DNA of 40,926 nucleotides from the NCBI GenBank assembly GCA_026196275.1, contig JAPHTQ010000020.1, forward strand, positions 1 through 40,926. Direction: 5' to 3'. The notes under the pieces are model-generated. The model worked only from the letters and a program-made list of their open reading frames with translations, made no database searches and was not told the origin of the DNA. Source of the DNA: Gammaproteobacteria bacterium (GTDB taxonomy: Bacteria > Pseudomonadota > Gammaproteobacteria > Thiohalomonadales > Thiohalomonadaceae). A program made the translations under genes and the position numbers. This document shows, piece by piece, positions 8,502-16,707 of this stretch. The stretch's first letter is position 1; each line of letters opens with the position of its first letter.

Positions 8502-9560
8502 TTAACTCTTTTTGCGGCGCACTTTTACCGCTTCGGCCAGCTCCCGCAGCAGGCCTTCGGTGGTCTCCCAGTTAATACAGGCGTCGGTGACGCTCTGGCC
8601 GTAGGTGAGCTCCTTGTCGGGATCGACGTCCTGGCGGCCTTCCACCAGGTGGCTCTCCAGCATCACGCCCATGATGCGCTGCTCGCCGGCCTGGATCTGG
8701 CCGGCGACGTCACGGCAGACATCGACCTGGCGCAGATACTCCTTGTTGCTGTTGGCGTGGGAGCAGTCGATCATGAGATTGGGGCGCAGACCGCTCTTTT
8801 CCAGCTGCTCTGCGGCACGCTGTACGCTCTTTTTGTCGTAATTGGGCTCTCTGCCGCCGCGCAGGATGATGTGGCAGTCGTCGTTGCCGGTGGTGGAGAA
8901 GATGGCCGAGTGGCCATTCTTGGTCAGCGACATGAAGACGTGCGGGCGCGAGGCGGCGTGCACCGCGTCGATGGCGATCTTGAAACCGCCGTCGGTGCTG
9001 TTTTTGAAGCCGATGGGGCAGGAGAGGCCGGAGGCCAGTTCACGGTGGCCCTGACTCTCTGTGGTGCGGGCGCCGATGGCCCCCCAGCTGATGAGGTCGG
9101 CGATATACTGCGGGCTAATGAGGTCGAGGTACTCGGTGGCGGCCGGTACGCCCTCCTTGTTCAGGTCCAGCAGTAGACTGCGGGCGAGGCGCAGCCCCTT
9201 GTTGATATGGAAGCTCTCGTCCATATCGGGGTCGTTGATCAGTCCCTTCCAGCCGACGGTGGTGCGCGGCTTCTCGAAGTAGACCCGCATGACGATGCAG
9301 AGCTCCCCCTCCAGCTCGTCGATCAGCAGCTTGAGACGTTTGGCATACTCCCGCGCGGCGTCGACGTCATGGATCGAACAGGGACCGACGATAACCACCA
9401 GACGGTCGTCCTCGCCGTGCAGGATCTGGTGAATCGTCGTGCGGTGGTGAAATACCGTCTCCGATGCAATGTCGTCGATGGGAAGCTCGGCATGCAGGTC
9501 TGCCGGGGGGCTGACCTCCTGAATGCCGCTGATGCGAACGTCGTCTGTTTTGTAGTGCAT
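8502..9560 (-). CDS. aroG: 3-deoxy-7-phosphoheptulonate synthase (class I, AroG/F/H type)
   Basis: 352-aa DAHP synthase, the first enzyme of the shikimate pathway, condensing phosphoenolpyruvate with erythrose 4-phosphate. It is closely similar along its whole length to E. coli AroG (350 aa): GPCSIHD with the metal-binding Cys, MRVYFEKPRTTVGWKG, WGAIGARTTESQ, LRGG, DCSHANS with the metal His, and SVTDACI with the metal Asp. Residues 6-7 are Asp-Asp as in the Phe-sensitive isozyme, so Phe feedback is plausible but the isozyme class is not certain. No leader peptide or TyrR/TrpR box was recognised upstream. Confidence 0.95.
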   Translation of the reverse strand: MHYKTDDVRISGIQEVSPPADLHAELPIDDIASETVFHHRTTIHQILHGEDDRLVVIVGPCSIHDVDAAREYAKRLKLLIDELEGELCIVMRVYFEKPRTTVGWKGLINDPDMDESFHINKGLRLARSLLLDLNKEGVPAATEYLDLISPQYIADLISWGAIGARTTESQGHRELASGLSCPIGFKNSTDGGFKIAIDAVHAASRPHVFMSLTKNGHSAIFSTTGNDDCHIILRGGREPNYDKKSVQRAAEQLEKSGLRPNLMIDCSHANSNKEYLRQVDVCRDVAGQIQAGEQRIMGVMLESHLVEGRQDVDPDKELTYGQSVTDACINWETTEGLLRELAEAVKVRRKKS

Positions 9561-9643
9561 GCTGTCGTCTTGGGGGTAGTTGTCTGGTAATAACAGTGGC
9601 TGCTTGTAATGATATACCCAAGCAGGTTCACTATCTATTGCTG

Positions 9644-10297
9644 CTATAAAAAGGTAAAAACCTCATCTTCCAACAGGCGCGACTTGGGCAGCTCCGCGTT
9701 GAGATCCTTATCACTGCGATAGCCGAGGGCCACCAGCACAACCGACCGCAGCTCCCGCTCGTTCAGGGCAAGCGCCTTGTCCACGGTTTCCCGGTCGAAT
9801 CCCTCGATGGGCGTGGCGTCGATCGCCAGTGTGGCAGCACCGAGTAACAACGTGCCGAGGGCGAGATAGACCTGTTTTTCCATCCACTCCTGCGTGTCAT
9901 GCAGCGTGTTGCGGTGCAGATCAACATAGAAGCCACGGCCCTTTATCTGCGCCGCCCTGGCCTCCGGGCCCGGAAACCGTCCGTCCGCCTCTTCCTGCGC
10001 CAGTACCCGCTGCAGATGAGCATCGTCCAGCTCGGCACGTCGGCACAGGACCACCACATGGGAGGCGTTCAACACCTTCGCCTCGTTGCCGCTGTAGGGG
10101 CCGGTGGTGGCTGTGGCGATCTTCTTCCTGGCCTCGTCGCTGGCGGCGATCACGAAGTGCCAGGGCTGGGAGTTGACCGAGGAGGGCGCGTAGCGCAACA
10201 GTGTTTTCAGTTGCTTCAGCTGCGCCGCACCAATACGCCGGTGCGGGTCGTAGGCCTTGGTTGCATAACGGGTGGTGGCGATCGTGTCGATATCCAT
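9644..10297 (-). CDS. nfsB: NAD(P)H nitroreductase, NfsB-like
   Basis: 217-aa flavoprotein, the same length as E. coli NfsB, an oxygen-insensitive FMN-dependent nitroreductase. Matching blocks: MDIDTIATTRYATKAYD, LLRYAPSSVNSQPWHF (FMN-contacting), LNASHVVVLCR, EEADGRFPGPEA, WMEKQVYLALG, and C-terminal LPKSRL. The start at 10297 is chosen for the length match and a GGAG about 6 nt upstream; the frame stays open to 10372 but that extension is not conserved. It lies close to the arsenic operon but on the other strand. Confidence 0.93.
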   Translation of the reverse strand: MDIDTIATTRYATKAYDPHRRIGAAQLKQLKTLLRYAPSSVNSQPWHFVIAASDEARKKIATATTGPYSGNEAKVLNASHVVVLCRRAELDDAHLQRVLAQEEADGRFPGPEARAAQIKGRGFYVDLHRNTLHDTQEWMEKQVYLALGTLLLGAATLAIDATPIEGFDRETVDKALALNERELRSVVLVALGYRSDKDLNAELPKSRLLEDEVFTFL

Positions 10298-10367
10298 GGA
10301 CGACTCCATTTGATTGACTTGATGGTCTACTCGCTCCGGTCGCACAGAGACCACAACCTGGGATTTA

Positions 10368-10463
10368 CTCATAGGTTAGTTCTTAAGGTTCAAGTCGATA
10401 AACGAAGGGTCCCCTCTCCCGGAGAGAGAGGGAGCTAATCCGCTTAAAGACTAACCTATGAGC
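10368..10463. repeat. MITE-like element with terminal inverted repeats
   Basis: CTCATAGGTTAGT at 10368-10380 is matched by its reverse complement ACTAACCTATGAG at 10451-10463. The pairing continues inward imperfectly (TCTTAAG against CTTTAAG). The 70-bp interior carries a C/T-rich against G/A-rich hairpin (around 10408-10434). No coding sequence. It could be a small non-autonomous transposable element or a large structured RNA or terminator between nfsB and the ars operon. Confidence 0.5.
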
Positions 10464-10660
10464 AAGGGTCGTAATTTATCGCATCCGTTGCCAAGTTTCA
10501 CGTTGCGTCAGCCAAATCGGGAACGGGTGCGTTCCGGCGCTCTCCAATAGCCTCGACAAGCCGGACGAGTGCCGGCCGGTGAACGTATACCGGTGAGTAG
10601 CGCAAAACAGCAACCTGAACAGTTTAGGCCGGCACGGCTCGCGCCGTGCCCGATCCCGGG
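10464..10660. other. Intergenic with one strong hairpin
   Basis: Upstream of arsR. It holds a perfect hairpin, GGCACGGC (10631-10638) and GCCGTGCC (10643-10650), with a TCGC loop and no T-run, so it is not a standard terminator. It lies 11 bp before the arsR -35 box. No gene is supported here. Confidence 0.45.
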
Positions 10661-10708
10661 TTGCCAATGGGCCGCTTTACAACTATAATTCGAAACATGT
10701 CGAATTAT
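10661..10708 (+). promoter_or_regulatory. arsR promoter and overlapping ArsR-type operator
   Basis: A -35 TTGCCA (10661-10666), a 17-bp spacer and a perfect -10 TATAAT (10684-10689). A perfect 8-bp inverted repeat, ATAATTCG (10685-10692) and CGAATTAT (10701-10708) around AAACATGT, covers the -10, the predicted start of transcription and the ATG at 10697. Transcription would begin at or within a base or two of the ATG, suggesting a leaderless mRNA. A repressor bound here would block RNA polymerase, which suits ArsR autorepression relieved by arsenite. Confidence 0.75.
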
Positions 10709-11032
10709 CGAACTATCAGTGACTCTTTGCCGGCCATGTTCAAGGCCCTGAGCAATCCGCACCGCCTGGCGCTGTTCCGGCGCATGCTGGCCTGTTGCAG
10801 CCCGGGTACCGTCTGTCCGGTGCAGGGCGAACTGAGCGTAAGTGAATTGGCTGAGGGGTTGCGTATCGCCCCCTCCACCCTCTCGCACCACCTCAAGGAA
10901 CTGCACCAGTGCGGCCTCATTGGCATGGAGCGGCGTGGCAAACGGGTCTTCTGCCGGATCGAACCCGATGCGGTCACCGCGCTGGCACAACTCTTTTCTC
11001 CCCCTGAACACCAACCGGAGTGTAAACCGTGA
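10697..11032 (+). CDS. arsR: ArsR-family arsenic-responsive repressor
   Basis: 111-aa winged-helix repressor of the ArsR/SmtB family. HTH at about 47-75 (VSELAEGLRIAPSTLSHHLKEL), followed by the wing (MERRGKRVFCRIE). Cys33, Cys34 and Cys40 (CC-x5-C) near the N-terminus could form a three-thiol arsenite site; other ArsR proteins place a similar trio near the C-terminus. It overlaps arsM by 4 nt (GTGA, 11029-11032). The ATG at 10697 has no ribosome site and fits leaderless translation; an in-frame ATG at 10736 also lacks one. That the ligand is As(III) is inferred from arsM. Confidence 0.92.
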   Translation: MSNYRTISDSLPAMFKALSNPHRLALFRRMLACCSPGTVCPVQGELSVSELAEGLRIAPSTLSHHLKELHQCGLIGMERRGKRVFCRIEPDAVTALAQLFSPPEHQPECKP

Positions 11033-11853
11033 GTGATACAGACAAGCATACCCACCATGACAGCCACCGCAATCAGGTACGTGATGCCTACTCCCAGGTG
11101 GCCGAGGCGAACAACGCCGGCAGCTGCTGCGGCGAGGTATCCAGTTGCTGCGGCACCGGCGACGATGCGGCCATCAACACCCTGATCTCCACCCGCCTCG
11201 GCTACAGCGAGCAGGATCTCCTTCAGGTGCCGGGCGGTGCCGACATGGGCCTCGGCTGCGGCAATCCGCAGGCGATCGCCGCGCTGCAGCCGGGAGAGGT
11301 GGTGGTGGACCTGGGCGCCGGCGGCGGTTTCGACTGCTTCCTCGCCGCCGCCCAGGTGGGGGAGAGAGGCCGGGTGATCGGCGTCGACATGACCCCGGCG
11401 ATGCTCTCCAAGGCGCGGGCCAACGCCGGGAAGGGAAACTATCATAATGTGGAATTCCGCCTCGGCGAGATCGAGTATCTGCCGCTGGCCGACGCCAGCG
11501 CCGATGTGATCATCTCCAACTGTGTGATCAACCTCTCGCCGGACAAGCCGCAGGTCTTCCGCGAGGCGTTCCGCGTGCTCAAGCCGGGCGGTCGGCTGGC
11601 GATCAGTGATGTGGTCGCCACCGTAGAGCTGCCGGAGGCGATGCGTACCGACGCCGCGCTCATCGCAGGCTGCATGGGCAACGCCTCGCTGATCGAGGAT
11701 CTCGAACGGATGATCGCCGAGGCGGGCTTCACCGACGTGCGTATCGCCCCCAAGGACGACTCCCGCGAATTCATCCGCGACTGGGCGCCGGGGCACGGGG
11801 TGGAGGAGTACGTCGTCTCCGCCACCATCGAAGCGGTCAAACCGGCAGCGTGA
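11029..11853 (+). CDS. arsM: Arsenite S-adenosylmethionine methyltransferase
   Basis: 274-aa cytosolic enzyme that methylates As(III) using S-adenosylmethionine. The SAM-binding motif [12 protein letters not shown] starts at about residue 92. Substrate cysteines are present: Cys77 in GLGCGNP, Cys165 in SNCVINLS and Cys215 in AGCMGNAS; the 50-residue gap between the last two matches characterised ArsM enzymes. The N-terminus adds two Cys pairs (Cys33-34 and Cys40-41) and a His-rich leader. Start is GTG overlapping the arsR stop, with CGGAG 8 nt upstream. Products would be mono- to trimethylated arsenicals, the last volatile. Confidence 0.96.
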   Translation: MSDTDKHTHHDSHRNQVRDAYSQVAEANNAGSCCGEVSSCCGTGDDAAINTLISTRLGYSEQDLLQVPGGADMGLGCGNPQAIAALQPGEVVVDLGAGGGFDCFLAAAQVGERGRVIGVDMTPAMLSKARANAGKGNYHNVEFRLGEIEYLPLADASADVIISNCVINLSPDKPQVFREAFRVLKPGGRLAISDVVATVELPEAMRTDAALIAGCMGNASLIEDLERMIAEAGFTDVRIAPKDDSREFIRDWAPGHGVEEYVVSATIEAVKPAA

Positions 11854-11884
11854 GGCACCGGGGAAACCAAAGCAGATAGTCGGT

Positions 11885-11909
11885 GGTGGCGGTGTCGATC
11901 GCCGCCACC
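11885..11909. other. Hairpin between arsM and the OYE gene
   Basis: Perfect 8-bp stem GGTGGCGG (11885-11892) and CCGCCACC (11902-11909) with a 9-nt loop, and no T-run after it. A TATACT (11932-11937) follows and could be a -10 for the downstream gene, without a clear -35. The hairpin might lower read-through from arsM. Confidence 0.35.
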
Positions 11910-11975
11910 GGCAGCAACAAGGCGCCTCGACTATACTCTGCCCCTGTAATACACCCGAATGAGAGGAGCAGAGCA

Positions 11976-13064
11976 ATGAGCGGCACAGAGCGCGACATCT
12001 TCGCCCCCGTCACCCTCGGTTCACTGCAGCTGCAAAACCGCATCGTCATGGCACCGATGACCCGCAACCGTGCCACCGACAACACCCCCAACGCGCTGAT
12101 GGCCGAGTACTATGGCCAACGTTCGAGCGCCGGGCTGATCATCACCGAGGGCACCTCCCCCTCCCCCAACGGCCTCGGCTACCCGCGCATCCCAGGGCTC
12201 TTCTCAGCGGGGCAGGTGGCGGGGTGGCAAGCGATCACCGGGGCGGCCCACGCCGGCGGGGCGAAGATCTTCGCCCAGCTGATGCACTGCGGCCGCATCG
12301 CCCACCCGCTCAACCTGCCGCCCGGTGCCGAGGTACTCGCCCCCTCGGCCATCGCCGCCGAGGGGGAGATCTACACCGATGCCGAGGGGCTGCAGCCCCA
12401 CCCGACACCAAGGGCGATGAGTGCCGAGGATATCCGCACCGCCCGCGAGGAGTTCGTCAATGCGGCGAAGAACGCGATCGAGGCGGGCTTCGACGGCGTG
12501 GAGCTGCACGCCGCCAACGGCTACCTGCTGGAGCAGTTCCTCCGCCCCACCTCCAACCGGCGGCAGGATGACTACGGCGGCCCCATCGAGAACCGTGCCC
12601 GCCTGGTGCTCGAGATCGCCGGCGAGAGCGTCGCCACCATCGGCGCCGATCGTGTCGGCATACGCCTCTCCCCCTACGGCGTATTCAACGACATGCCCCA
12701 CTACGAGGGGATGGATGAGGACTATAGCTGGCTGGCCCAACAGCTCGGCGAGCTGGGCCTGCTCTACCTGCACATCGTCGACCACTCGGCGATGGGCGCG
12801 CCGGAGGTACCGGAGGCGATCAAGCAACGCATGCGCGAACGCTTCGCCGGTGCGGTGATCCTCTCCGGCGGCTACGACGCGCAGCGCGCCCAGACCGATA
12901 TCGACGTCGGCCGCGGCGAGCTGGTCGCCGTCGGCCGCGACTTCCTCGCCAACCCCGACCTGCCGGCCCGCTGGCAGAAGGGCGTCGCACTCAACCCGCC
13001 CGACTACGATACCTTCTATACACCGGGGAAGAAGGGCTACACCGACTATCCAACCATGGAATAG
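11976..13064 (+). CDS. Old Yellow Enzyme-family alkene reductase (NemA-like)
   Basis: 362-aa FMN-dependent NAD(P)H oxidoreductase, close in length to E. coli NemA (365 aa). TIM-barrel markers: N-terminal LGSLQLQNRIVMAPMTRNRA, the substrate-binding pair His178 and Asn181 in ELHAANGYL, the family text RRQDDYGGPIENRARL, and the phosphate-binding end GRDFLANPDLPARW. Such enzymes reduce activated C=C bonds, nitrate esters and N-ethylmaleimide. Start at 11976 has GAGGAG about 8 nt upstream. It sits 122 nt downstream of arsM on the same strand, so a role in arsenic-linked redox stress is possible but unproven. It ends 6 nt from the convergent minus-strand gene. Confidence 0.94.
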   Translation: MSGTERDIFAPVTLGSLQLQNRIVMAPMTRNRATDNTPNALMAEYYGQRSSAGLIITEGTSPSPNGLGYPRIPGLFSAGQVAGWQAITGAAHAGGAKIFAQLMHCGRIAHPLNLPPGAEVLAPSAIAAEGEIYTDAEGLQPHPTPRAMSAEDIRTAREEFVNAAKNAIEAGFDGVELHAANGYLLEQFLRPTSNRRQDDYGGPIENRARLVLEIAGESVATIGADRVGIRLSPYGVFNDMPHYEGMDEDYSWLAQQLGELGLLYLHIVDHSAMGAPEVPEAIKQRMRERFAGAVILSGGYDAQRAQTDIDVGRGELVAVGRDFLANPDLPARWQKGVALNPPDYDTFYTPGKKGYTDYPTME

Positions 13065-13070
13065 GCAGCT

Positions 13071-13454
13071 CTAGCGAAGGGAGAAGCCGCGCACCCGTCC
13101 CGGGGCGTGGGCGATCAGCGCGGAGAGTAGCACCACCAGCAGAAACAGCTCGGCACGCAGCACAGGGATGACAACGGCCAGCGCGAGCAACAGCAGCTTG
13201 AACAGGATCACCACCCCCTTCAGCTGAAACAGCCAGCGCCCATCGGACCAGAGGTAGAGCAGCGACAGGGCGATACCGCTGCCGAGGGTGAGATACCAGT
13301 AGGGCCGCCACAGCACCTCATCCAACGCGAAGAGAAAACTGCCGCCGATCCCGGCCACACCCACCAGATGCAGCGCACGCAGGACGATATTGAGCCAGCG
13401 CTGGCCGGCAAAGTTGCGCGGCTGGTGAGGAAAGAGCCAGTCGAAACCTGTCAT
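13071..13454 (-). CDS. Small integral membrane protein downstream of modC
   Basis: 127-aa protein with about four hydrophobic segments (roughly 20-45, 48-66, 72-95 and 98-115). The segment ALHLVGVAGIGGSFLFALDE recalls CopD-type four-helix proteins, but the copper/heme histidine pattern is not evident. Start at 13454 has GGAG 8 nt upstream; the frame stays open further upstream without coding character. It begins 44 nt after the modC stop on the same strand, so it is likely cotranscribed with the molybdate transporter. I do not recognise an assigned function. Confidence 0.7.
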   Translation of the reverse strand: MTGFDWLFPHQPRNFAGQRWLNIVLRALHLVGVAGIGGSFLFALDEVLWRPYWYLTLGSGIALSLLYLWSDGRWLFQLKGVVILFKLLLLALAVVIPVLRAELFLLVVLLSALIAHAPGRVRGFSLR

Positions 13455-13498
13455 GGACACTCCACAAAATTTAGGAGAGATCTGCCGCACAACCGGCA

Positions 13499-14572
13499 TC
13501 ACTCCAGTAGCGCCACCGATTTGATCAGGGCGTAGAGCCGCTGCCCCACCGCCAGACCAAGCAGCCTGACCGCACGCGGGGTCACCTCGGCCAGCAGTAA
13601 CTGTCCGTCGGCGGTATGACAGGCCACCACGATGCGGTTGTGGCGGGGAGGGTCGATGCGTTCGATGGTGACCGGCAGGTGGTTCTGGATGCTGATGCGC
13701 TGCGGGTCGTCGAGGGCCAGGCTGACGTCGCGCGCCAGGATACGCAAGCGCGTAGTCCGATCGCCCGCCCTCTGTTCTGCACCGGATAGCCACAACCGCG
13801 CCTCGGGCGGTCCGAACGGTCGCAGACCATCCTCCCCGGCCTCACCCACGCGCCCCTCCAGTACCGAGACAGCGCCCTCGTCGGCAAACAGCGGCGAGTC
13901 GGAGCGGGCCAGCGCCTCGTGCAGGGAGTCGATGCGCTCGATGCGACCGGCCTGCATGAAGGCCACCCTGTCGGCCAGACGTTCCACCTCCTCGGGGGCG
14001 TGGCTGACCAGGATGATCGGCACCTGGGACTCCTCCGCCATGCGCGAGAGAAACGGCATGATCTCCCGTTTGCTCTGGGTGTCGAGCGCGGAGAGCGGCT
14101 CATCGAGCAGCAACAGTTGCGGCGTGATCAACAGGGCGCGACCCAGCGAGATCCGCTGGCGCTCTCCGCCCGAGAGCTGATCGATGCGCCGGTCGAGCAG
14201 GCCATCGATGCCGAGCATCGCCGTCACCTCCGGGGGGTGCAGGCGACGCAGCGACTCTGGAGTGCGCCGGTAGCCATAGAGCAGGTTCTCCCGCGCCGAG
14301 AGGTGGGGCAGCAGGCTGTGCTCCTGAAACACCAGGCCGATGCGCCGCCTGTGGAGCGGGACGAAGCGACGTCCCGCCTGCCACACCTCCTCGCCAAAGC
14401 GCACCGTGGCGCCCGGCACCCGCTCCAGCCCGGCGATGATGCGCAGCAGGGTGGTCTTGCCGCAACCGGAGCGGCCGAACAGCGCGGTGACGCCGTCGAG
14501 CGGCAGCGCCGTATCGATCCGGAGCTCGAACTCATCGCCGTGGCACAGGCGGGCCTGGAGCTGTAGCGTCAT
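13499..14572 (-). CDS. modC: Molybdate ABC transporter ATP-binding protein
   Basis: 357-aa ATPase that powers molybdate uptake. Walker A GRSGCGKT at 33-40, Q-loop in VFQEHSLLPHLSAREN, signature LSGGERQR at 133-140, Walker B LLLLDEP at 153-159 with ALD following. The C-terminal third (about 290-355) is a Mop/TOBE-type molybdate-binding domain (LPVTIERIDP, then the VGQRLYALIKS end). Its start overlaps the modB stop by 4 nt. Order is modA-modB-modC as in E. coli. Confidence 0.96.
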   Translation of the reverse strand: MTLQLQARLCHGDEFELRIDTALPLDGVTALFGRSGCGKTTLLRIIAGLERVPGATVRFGEEVWQAGRRFVPLHRRRIGLVFQEHSLLPHLSARENLLYGYRRTPESLRRLHPPEVTAMLGIDGLLDRRIDQLSGGERQRISLGRALLITPQLLLLDEPLSALDTQSKREIMPFLSRMAEESQVPIILVSHAPEEVERLADRVAFMQAGRIERIDSLHEALARSDSPLFADEGAVSVLEGRVGEAGEDGLRPFGPPEARLWLSGAEQRAGDRTTRLRILARDVSLALDDPQRISIQNHLPVTIERIDPPRHNRIVVACHTADGQLLLAEVTPRAVRLLGLAVGQRLYALIKSVALLE

Positions 14573-15255
14573 ACCCTGGCCACCTGGAAGCGACGATTGA
14601 TGCTGTAGACCACGAACAGGGTGACGAAGGCGAACAGCAGCAGCATTAACGAGAGGCTGTGGGCAGCCTCGTAGTTCATCGCCTCGGCATGATCATAGAT
14701 CAGCACCGACAGCACCTTGGTCTCACCGGGAATACTGCCGCCGAGCATCAGGATCACACCAAACTCGCCCAGCGTGTGGGCAAAGGTGAGGGTCGCCGCT
14801 ACCACGAAACCGCCGCGAGTTAGCGGAAAGATCACGCTGCGGAAGCGATCCAGCGCACCGGCACCGAGGCTGCTGGCCACCTCCACCGGACGGCGCCCCA
14901 GGCTGGCGAAGGCCTCGCTGAGCGGCTGCACCGCAAAGGGCATCGAATAGAGCACCGAGGCGAACAGGATCCCCTCGAACGAGAAGGCCAGGTGGTGCAG
15001 CCCCATGCTCTCCAGCGTACCGCCCACCACCCCGCGCGGCCCCAGTGCCACCAGCAGATAGAAACCCAGCACGGTCGGCGGCAGCACCAGCGGCAGGGCG
15101 ACGATGGCCTGAACCACCACGCGGGCGGTCGAGCGCCCCTGCGCCAGCCACCAGGCCAGCGGCGTGGCCAGGGTGAGCAGGATGAGGGTGGTGTAGAGGC
15201 AGAGCCTGAAGGTGACCTCGATCGCCTGCCACTCCGCCGGTCCCAGTGCTGACAT
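14569..15255 (-). CDS. modB: Molybdate ABC transporter permease
   Basis: 228-aa inner-membrane channel subunit with five to six membrane segments. The conserved EAA-type loop that docks on ModC is visible as EAFASLGRRPVEVASSLGA (about 112-130). FAHTLGEFGVILMLGGSIPGETKVLS is the typical ModB/CysW-family text. It overlaps modC by 4 nt and starts 22 nt after modA. Confidence 0.96.
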   Translation of the reverse strand: MSALGPAEWQAIEVTFRLCLYTTLILLTLATPLAWWLAQGRSTARVVVQAIVALPLVLPPTVLGFYLLVALGPRGVVGGTLESMGLHHLAFSFEGILFASVLYSMPFAVQPLSEAFASLGRRPVEVASSLGAGALDRFRSVIFPLTRGGFVVAATLTFAHTLGEFGVILMLGGSIPGETKVLSVLIYDHAEAMNYEAAHSLSLMLLLFAFVTLFVVYSINRRFQVARV

Positions 15256-15277
15256 CGTTTTCCCCTATTATGGCCGG

Positions 15278-16060
15278 CTACTTGTCACGGCCCGGCAATA
15301 CAAAGCCGTAACGCTCCATGATCCGGTGCGCCTCGGCGGTGGTCATAAAGTCGGCGAAGGCCATCACCCCGGGCTTCTCACCACCACGCCGGGTGACGAT
15401 ATACCCCTGGGTCAACGGTTTGTGCCGGTCCTGGTCGATAAGGTGATAAGCGTGGCTGGCCAGATCGGGGAATTTGGCCAGTGAGAGGGCGATAATGCCG
15501 ACCTGGGCCGCGCCGGAGCGGGTCATCTGCGCGGTATGGGCGATATTCTCGCCAAAGACCAGCTTCTCCTGGACCGCCTCCCAGACGCCCGCCGATTGCA
15601 GCGCCTCCCTGGCACGCCGACCGTAGGGGGCATGGGCCGGCTGGGCGATGGCGATCCGTCGGACGGTATCGGAACCCAGATCCTCAAGCGTGAGACGCGA
15701 GGCGTCGATGCTGTTGCTCCAGATCACGATGCGACCGATGGCGTAGACAGTCGGTTCGGTCGCCGTCAACCCGTGCCGCTTGAGCTTCTGCGGGTAGGCG
15801 ATGTCGGCGGAAAAGAACATATCGTAGGGGGCGCCGTTGATGATCTGCGTGGTCATCTTGCCGGAGGAGCCGTAGATCACCTCGATATCGGCACCGGGCT
15901 GCGTCTGACGATAGACCTCGATTATCTCATCCAGTGCGTAGCGCAGATCGGAGGCAGCGGCAACACGCAGCGGTTCCGCTACGGCCGGAGTAACCACCAA
16001 TAGCAGAGCACCCAAGCAGAGGGTGGCTACCCGGTAACAGACTCTTCTCAAATTGTGCAT
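15278..16060 (-). CDS. modA: Molybdate-binding periplasmic protein
   Basis: 260-aa solute-binding protein with a Sec signal peptide (about 1-28, LCLGALLLVVTPAVA then the AEPLRV mature start). Mature text VAAASDLRYALDEI and YGSSGKMTTQI contains the Ser residues that coordinate the oxyanion in ModA. PYDMFFSADIAYPQKL is also characteristic. Ribosome site AAGGGG lies about 10 nt upstream of ATG. A perfect ModE box lies 31 nt before the start. First gene of the mod operon. Confidence 0.96.
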   Translation of the reverse strand: MHNLRRVCYRVATLCLGALLLVVTPAVAEPLRVAAASDLRYALDEIIEVYRQTQPGADIEVIYGSSGKMTTQIINGAPYDMFFSADIAYPQKLKRHGLTATEPTVYAIGRIVIWSNSIDASRLTLEDLGSDTVRRIAIAQPAHAPYGRRAREALQSAGVWEAVQEKLVFGENIAHTAQMTRSGAAQVGIIALSLAKFPDLASHAYHLIDQDRHKPLTQGYIVTRRGGEKPGVMAFADFMTTAEAHRIMERYGFVLPGRDK

Positions 16061-16090
16061 CTAAGGCGTATCCCCTTCACAGGCACTTTA

Positions 16091-16116
16091 TCGCTATATT
16101 CAGATAAATATAGCGA
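16091..16116. promoter_or_regulatory. ModE box upstream of modA
   Basis: Perfect 10-bp inverted repeat TCGCTATATT (16091-16100) and AATATAGCGA (16107-16116) with a 6-nt spacer. It closely matches the known ModE operator (ATCGCTATATA, 6-7 nt, TATATAACGAT). Position between modA and the modE-like gene fits molybdate-dependent repression of modABC. Confidence 0.85.
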
Positions 16117-16169
16117 AAGGCTATACTGCGCCCCCCAAGGCGTCAATGCCTCGCCGGAGGTACCTCCTG

Positions 16170-16559
16170 TCAGTGTGGTTCGAGGGGAGGTGCGGGTGCG
16201 ATCAGTCGCTCCAGTGCCGCCAGTTCATCGGCCACGGCCGCCTCGGCCAGCTGCTGCATCCGCCGGTAGTGCTCCAGCACCTGTAACCCGAGTGGGGTGA
16301 CCACAGCACCACCACCACCCTTTCCACCCGCTGCGGTCTCCACCAGGGGGGAGCGGAAACAGTGGTTCATGGTATCCACCAGCAGCCAGGCGCGACGATA
16401 GCTCATGCCCATCTGCCGGGCAGCGGCAGAGATGGAGCCGCCCTCGGCGATATGTTCGAGCAGTTGCGCCTTTCCCGGGCCGATGGCGATGGCATGGCCG
16501 AACAGCAGCCGCAGGCGCGGCCTGGTTGGGGCGTCATGGTGGCGGGCGTTGCGGCTCAT
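16170..16559 (-). CDS. modE: ModE-type regulator, DNA-binding domain only
   Basis: 129-aa protein equal to the N-terminal half of ModE: LysR-like winged HTH with ISAAARQMGMSYRRAWLLVDTMN (about 41-63), then SPLVETAAGGKGGGGAVVTPLG. The two molybdate-binding Mop domains of full ModE (262 aa in E. coli) are absent, and there is no sign of them downstream. It must sense molybdate another way or act as an unliganded repressor; ModC's Mop domain or a ModG-like partner could contribute. Start at 16559 is preferred; a likely -10 TATACT (16597-16602, minus strand) lies about 38 nt upstream. Confidence 0.88.
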   Translation of the reverse strand: MSRNARHHDAPTRPRLRLLFGHAIAIGPGKAQLLEHIAEGGSISAAARQMGMSYRRAWLLVDTMNHCFRSPLVETAAGGKGGGGAVVTPLGLQVLEHYRRMQQLAEAAVADELAALERLIAPAPPLEPH

Positions 16560-16707
16560 CGGTTCAGCGTCTCTGTCGCAAGAAAAAGAGTGTCGCAGTA
16601 TAGCAATGCAGCGCCCCATCGGCGATCGCCGTTGCCCCACGCCGCTTGACCCAGGCACCGCCCCGCGTCACCCTTATTCACCTCAAAGCAAAAGGAGTTT
16701 GCGAACG

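Noticed and set aside
10705-11976. 423-codon minus-strand frame opposite arsR-arsM
   Set aside because: Covers two well-supported genes; amino acid composition is that of a shadow frame.
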